Notes under the pieces: model-generated | The model's database searches: none | What the model saw: the letters and a program-made list of their open reading frames with translations, nothing else | Told to the model about the DNA's origin: nothing | From: Nanoarchaeales archaeon | GTDB lineage: Archaea > Nanobdellota > Nanobdellia > Woesearchaeales > UBA583 | Assembly: GCA_013215525.1 (NCBI GenBank) | Contig: JABSQY010000035.1 | Span: 1 to 15,040, forward strand | Reading direction: 5' to 3' | DNA: 15,040 nucleotides | Part shown: in pieces, positions 13,685 to 15,040 of the stretch | Layout: each line of letters starts with the position of its first letter | Numbering within the stretch: the stretch's first letter is position 1 | Translations under genes and position numbers: made by a program

Positions 13685-14818
13685 ATGGGATTTAAATATA
13701 TTTTATTTTTAATAGTTTTAGGGTTATTTTTTAGTGGATGTTCTGATGGTTTGAGTTCAGATAATATGGTAAATATTGGTGTGCTTGCGCCTTTGGATGG
13801 CTCAGTTTATAAATCTAGTGAAGTTATGGTTAAAATTTTAAATTTATCTGTTAATAACATTAATTTAAATGATGGTATTTTAGGGAAACAAATTAATTTA
13901 ATTTTTATTGATACTAAATGTTCTAAAAAATTTGGTGGACTTGGGGCAAAAGAGTTAATTGAAAAATATAATATTAAATTTATTATTGGGGGGATGTGTA
14001 GTTCTGAGACTTTGGGAGCTAGCGAGTTTACAAATGACAATCAAGTTATTTTAATTTCACCTTCTGCTACAAGTAAATATATAACTGATGCTGGAGAATA
14101 TGTGTATAGACTTGCCGTATCAGATTCGCTTGTTGCACAGTCTCTTGCAAAACTTGCAATTAAAAATGGACATAATAAACTTGCAATTTATTTTGAAAAA
14201 ACTGATTTTACTGAATCATTTAGAAACGATTTTGTAAAAGTATATGCTCAACTTGGAGGTGAATTTAGTGTACGTGGAACTTTTGATAAAGATGATTTAG
14301 ATAAACTTGACTCTGATGTTAATAATATCTTAAATTCAGATGCAGATTCGATTTTATTTTTAACTCAGTCGGGAAGTTATTATAATGATATTATTTCAAA
14401 GTTTAATTTATCTGGTATTAATTTACCAATTTATACACATGAAAAAATTACTGATGCTGTTGCAACTAAAAATTATGAGGAATATTTATCTGGCGCAAAT
14501 TTTGGAGTTGTGAAAAGTGATAAATATTCTGATAAATCTGTTGAATTAATTAATATTGTTGAATCTTTTTATGGGGAAGGTTTTACAGATAAAATTTTAT
14601 TTCATTTTGTTGCATCATCTTATGATATACCTAATTTATTAAAATATACAATTGAGAAATGTAATAATTTTGATTCAGTTTGTGTTAAAAAAAATTTAGA
14701 TAATTTAGAAGATTATAGTGGTTATGTTGGAGATATTTCTTTTGATTTAAATGGAGATTTAAATTATCCAATTTTTTTACAAAATTTTGGAGGAACTGAT
14801 TTTGAAAGTATTAAATAA
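13685..14818 (+). CDS. LivK-like solute-binding lipoprotein
   Basis: This 377-residue paralogue of the protein at 11670 carries a lipoprotein signal: a hydrophobic stretch at 5-16 followed by FFSGC, with Cys19 as the lipid-attachment site. The binding domain begins VNIGVLAPLDGS (29-40). NDGILGKQI (62-70) is the family turn, IIGGMCSSETLGAS (100-113) a ligand-edge loop, and YSGYVGDISFDLNGDL (344-359) the C-terminal signature. Cysteines C79/C105 and C326/C333 match those in the first binding protein. No SD precedes the ATG. The 3' end overlaps the next gene, and its GGA GGA codons (14789-14794) serve as that gene's SD. It probably captures a small ligand at the cell surface; the ligand and the transporter partner are unknown. 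Confidence 0.92.
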   Translation: MGFKYILFLIVLGLFFSGCSDGLSSDNMVNIGVLAPLDGSVYKSSEVMVKILNLSVNNINLNDGILGKQINLIFIDTKCSKKFGGLGAKELIEKYNIKFIIGGMCSSETLGASEFTNDNQVILISPSATSKYITDAGEYVYRLAVSDSLVAQSLAKLAIKNGHNKLAIYFEKTDFTESFRNDFVKVYAQLGGEFSVRGTFDKDDLDKLDSDVNNILNSDADSILFLTQSGSYYNDIISKFNLSGINLPIYTHEKITDAVATKNYEEYLSGANFGVVKSDKYSDKSVELINIVESFYGEGFTDKILFHFVASSYDIPNLLKYTIEKCNNFDSVCVKKNLDNLEDYSGYVGDISFDLNGDLNYPIFLQNFGGTDFESIK

Positions 14819-15040
14819 TTATTTTAAATACTTTATTTTATTATTTATTTTTTTAAGTTTACTAGGATGTTCTAATTTATTTGATTCTGATGTGGATGAT
14901 AATAAAATTGAAAAGTTAAAAATTGGTATTATTGTTCCTCAATCTAATAAACTTATTTCAGTAGGGTTAAGTATTTTAGATATTTATAATTATTCTTTTA
15001 CACAAATAAATTTAAATGGTGGGATTAATGGAAAACAAGT
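14802..15040 (+). CDS. Third LivK-like binding lipoprotein, TTG start, 3' truncated by window
   Basis: The start is complete; the end lies beyond the window. TTG at 14802 opens a frame that overlaps the previous gene by 17 bases and begins MKVLNNYFKYFILLFIF, then LSLLGC, a clear lipoprotein signal with Cys23 as the attachment site. GGAGGA at 14789-14794 lies seven bases upstream, so this non-ATG start is well supported. After a short Asp/Asn-rich linker the binding domain starts LKIGIIVPQSNK, and the last residues, INLNGGINGKQV, match the family's Gly-Ile-x-Gly-Lys turn. It is thus the third LivK-like receptor in a row and is translationally coupled to the second. No in-frame ATG precedes the Cys, so an annotation limited to ATG starts would miss the signal peptide. 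Confidence 0.85.
   Translation, partial: MKVLNNYFKYFILLFIFLSLLGCSNLFDSDVDDNKIEKLKIGIIVPQSNKLISVGLSILDIYNYSFTQINLNGGINGKQ

Noticed and set aside
13807..14040. Minus-strand open frame inside the second receptor gene
   Set aside because: It is antisense to a clear binding-protein gene, and AT-rich coding DNA often leaves this frame open.

Overview
The window is very AT-rich (most third codon positions are A or T) and all supported genes are on the + strand. Several transcription-unit starts have a TATA-like box (TTTATATA or similar) about 24-28 bases before an ATG with no Shine-Dalgarno sequence. Genes inside operons instead have GAGG/GGAGG-type sites. This mix of leaderless starts, internal SD sites and T-rich gene ends points to an archaeon. 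The low GC and gene content would fit a DPANN-type lineage, but that placement is inference.

Layout. Bases 1-120 may hold the 3' end of an upstream gene. At 296-820 is a small phosphoribosyltransferase-fold protein with a GTG start and a good SD. At 919-1845 is a PfkB-family sugar/nucleoside kinase. Bases 1911-3053 read as one protein-kinase-fold gene interrupted by an in-frame TGA at 2133-2135.

Bases 3240-11597 form the centrepiece: one ABC ATPase (COG4586-like), one ABC-2 permease (COG4587-like), and then eight consecutive, related but diverged ABC-2 permeases (COG3694-like). Six of the seven joints between the eight share the same short DNA sequence. It encodes the C-terminal Tyr-Glu-Ala-Tyr-Gly and the stop, supplies a GAGG motif, and leads into the next ATG. 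The usual system has one ATPase and two permeases, so an eight-fold expansion of one permease on an apparently single transcript is the most unusual feature here. It suggests one ATPase and one constant permease serving many interchangeable partners, or a mosaic array evolving by duplication.

Bases 11670-15040 hold three extracellular solute-binding proteins of the branched-chain amino acid/amide type (LivK-like, periplasmic-binding-protein type 1 fold). The first has a cleavable-looking or anchoring signal, the second and third have lipoboxes, and the third runs off the window. An isochorismatase/nicotinamidase-fold hydrolase lies between the first and second. No LivH/LivM-type import permease is visible, so how these receptors relate to the ABC-2 array next door is an open question.
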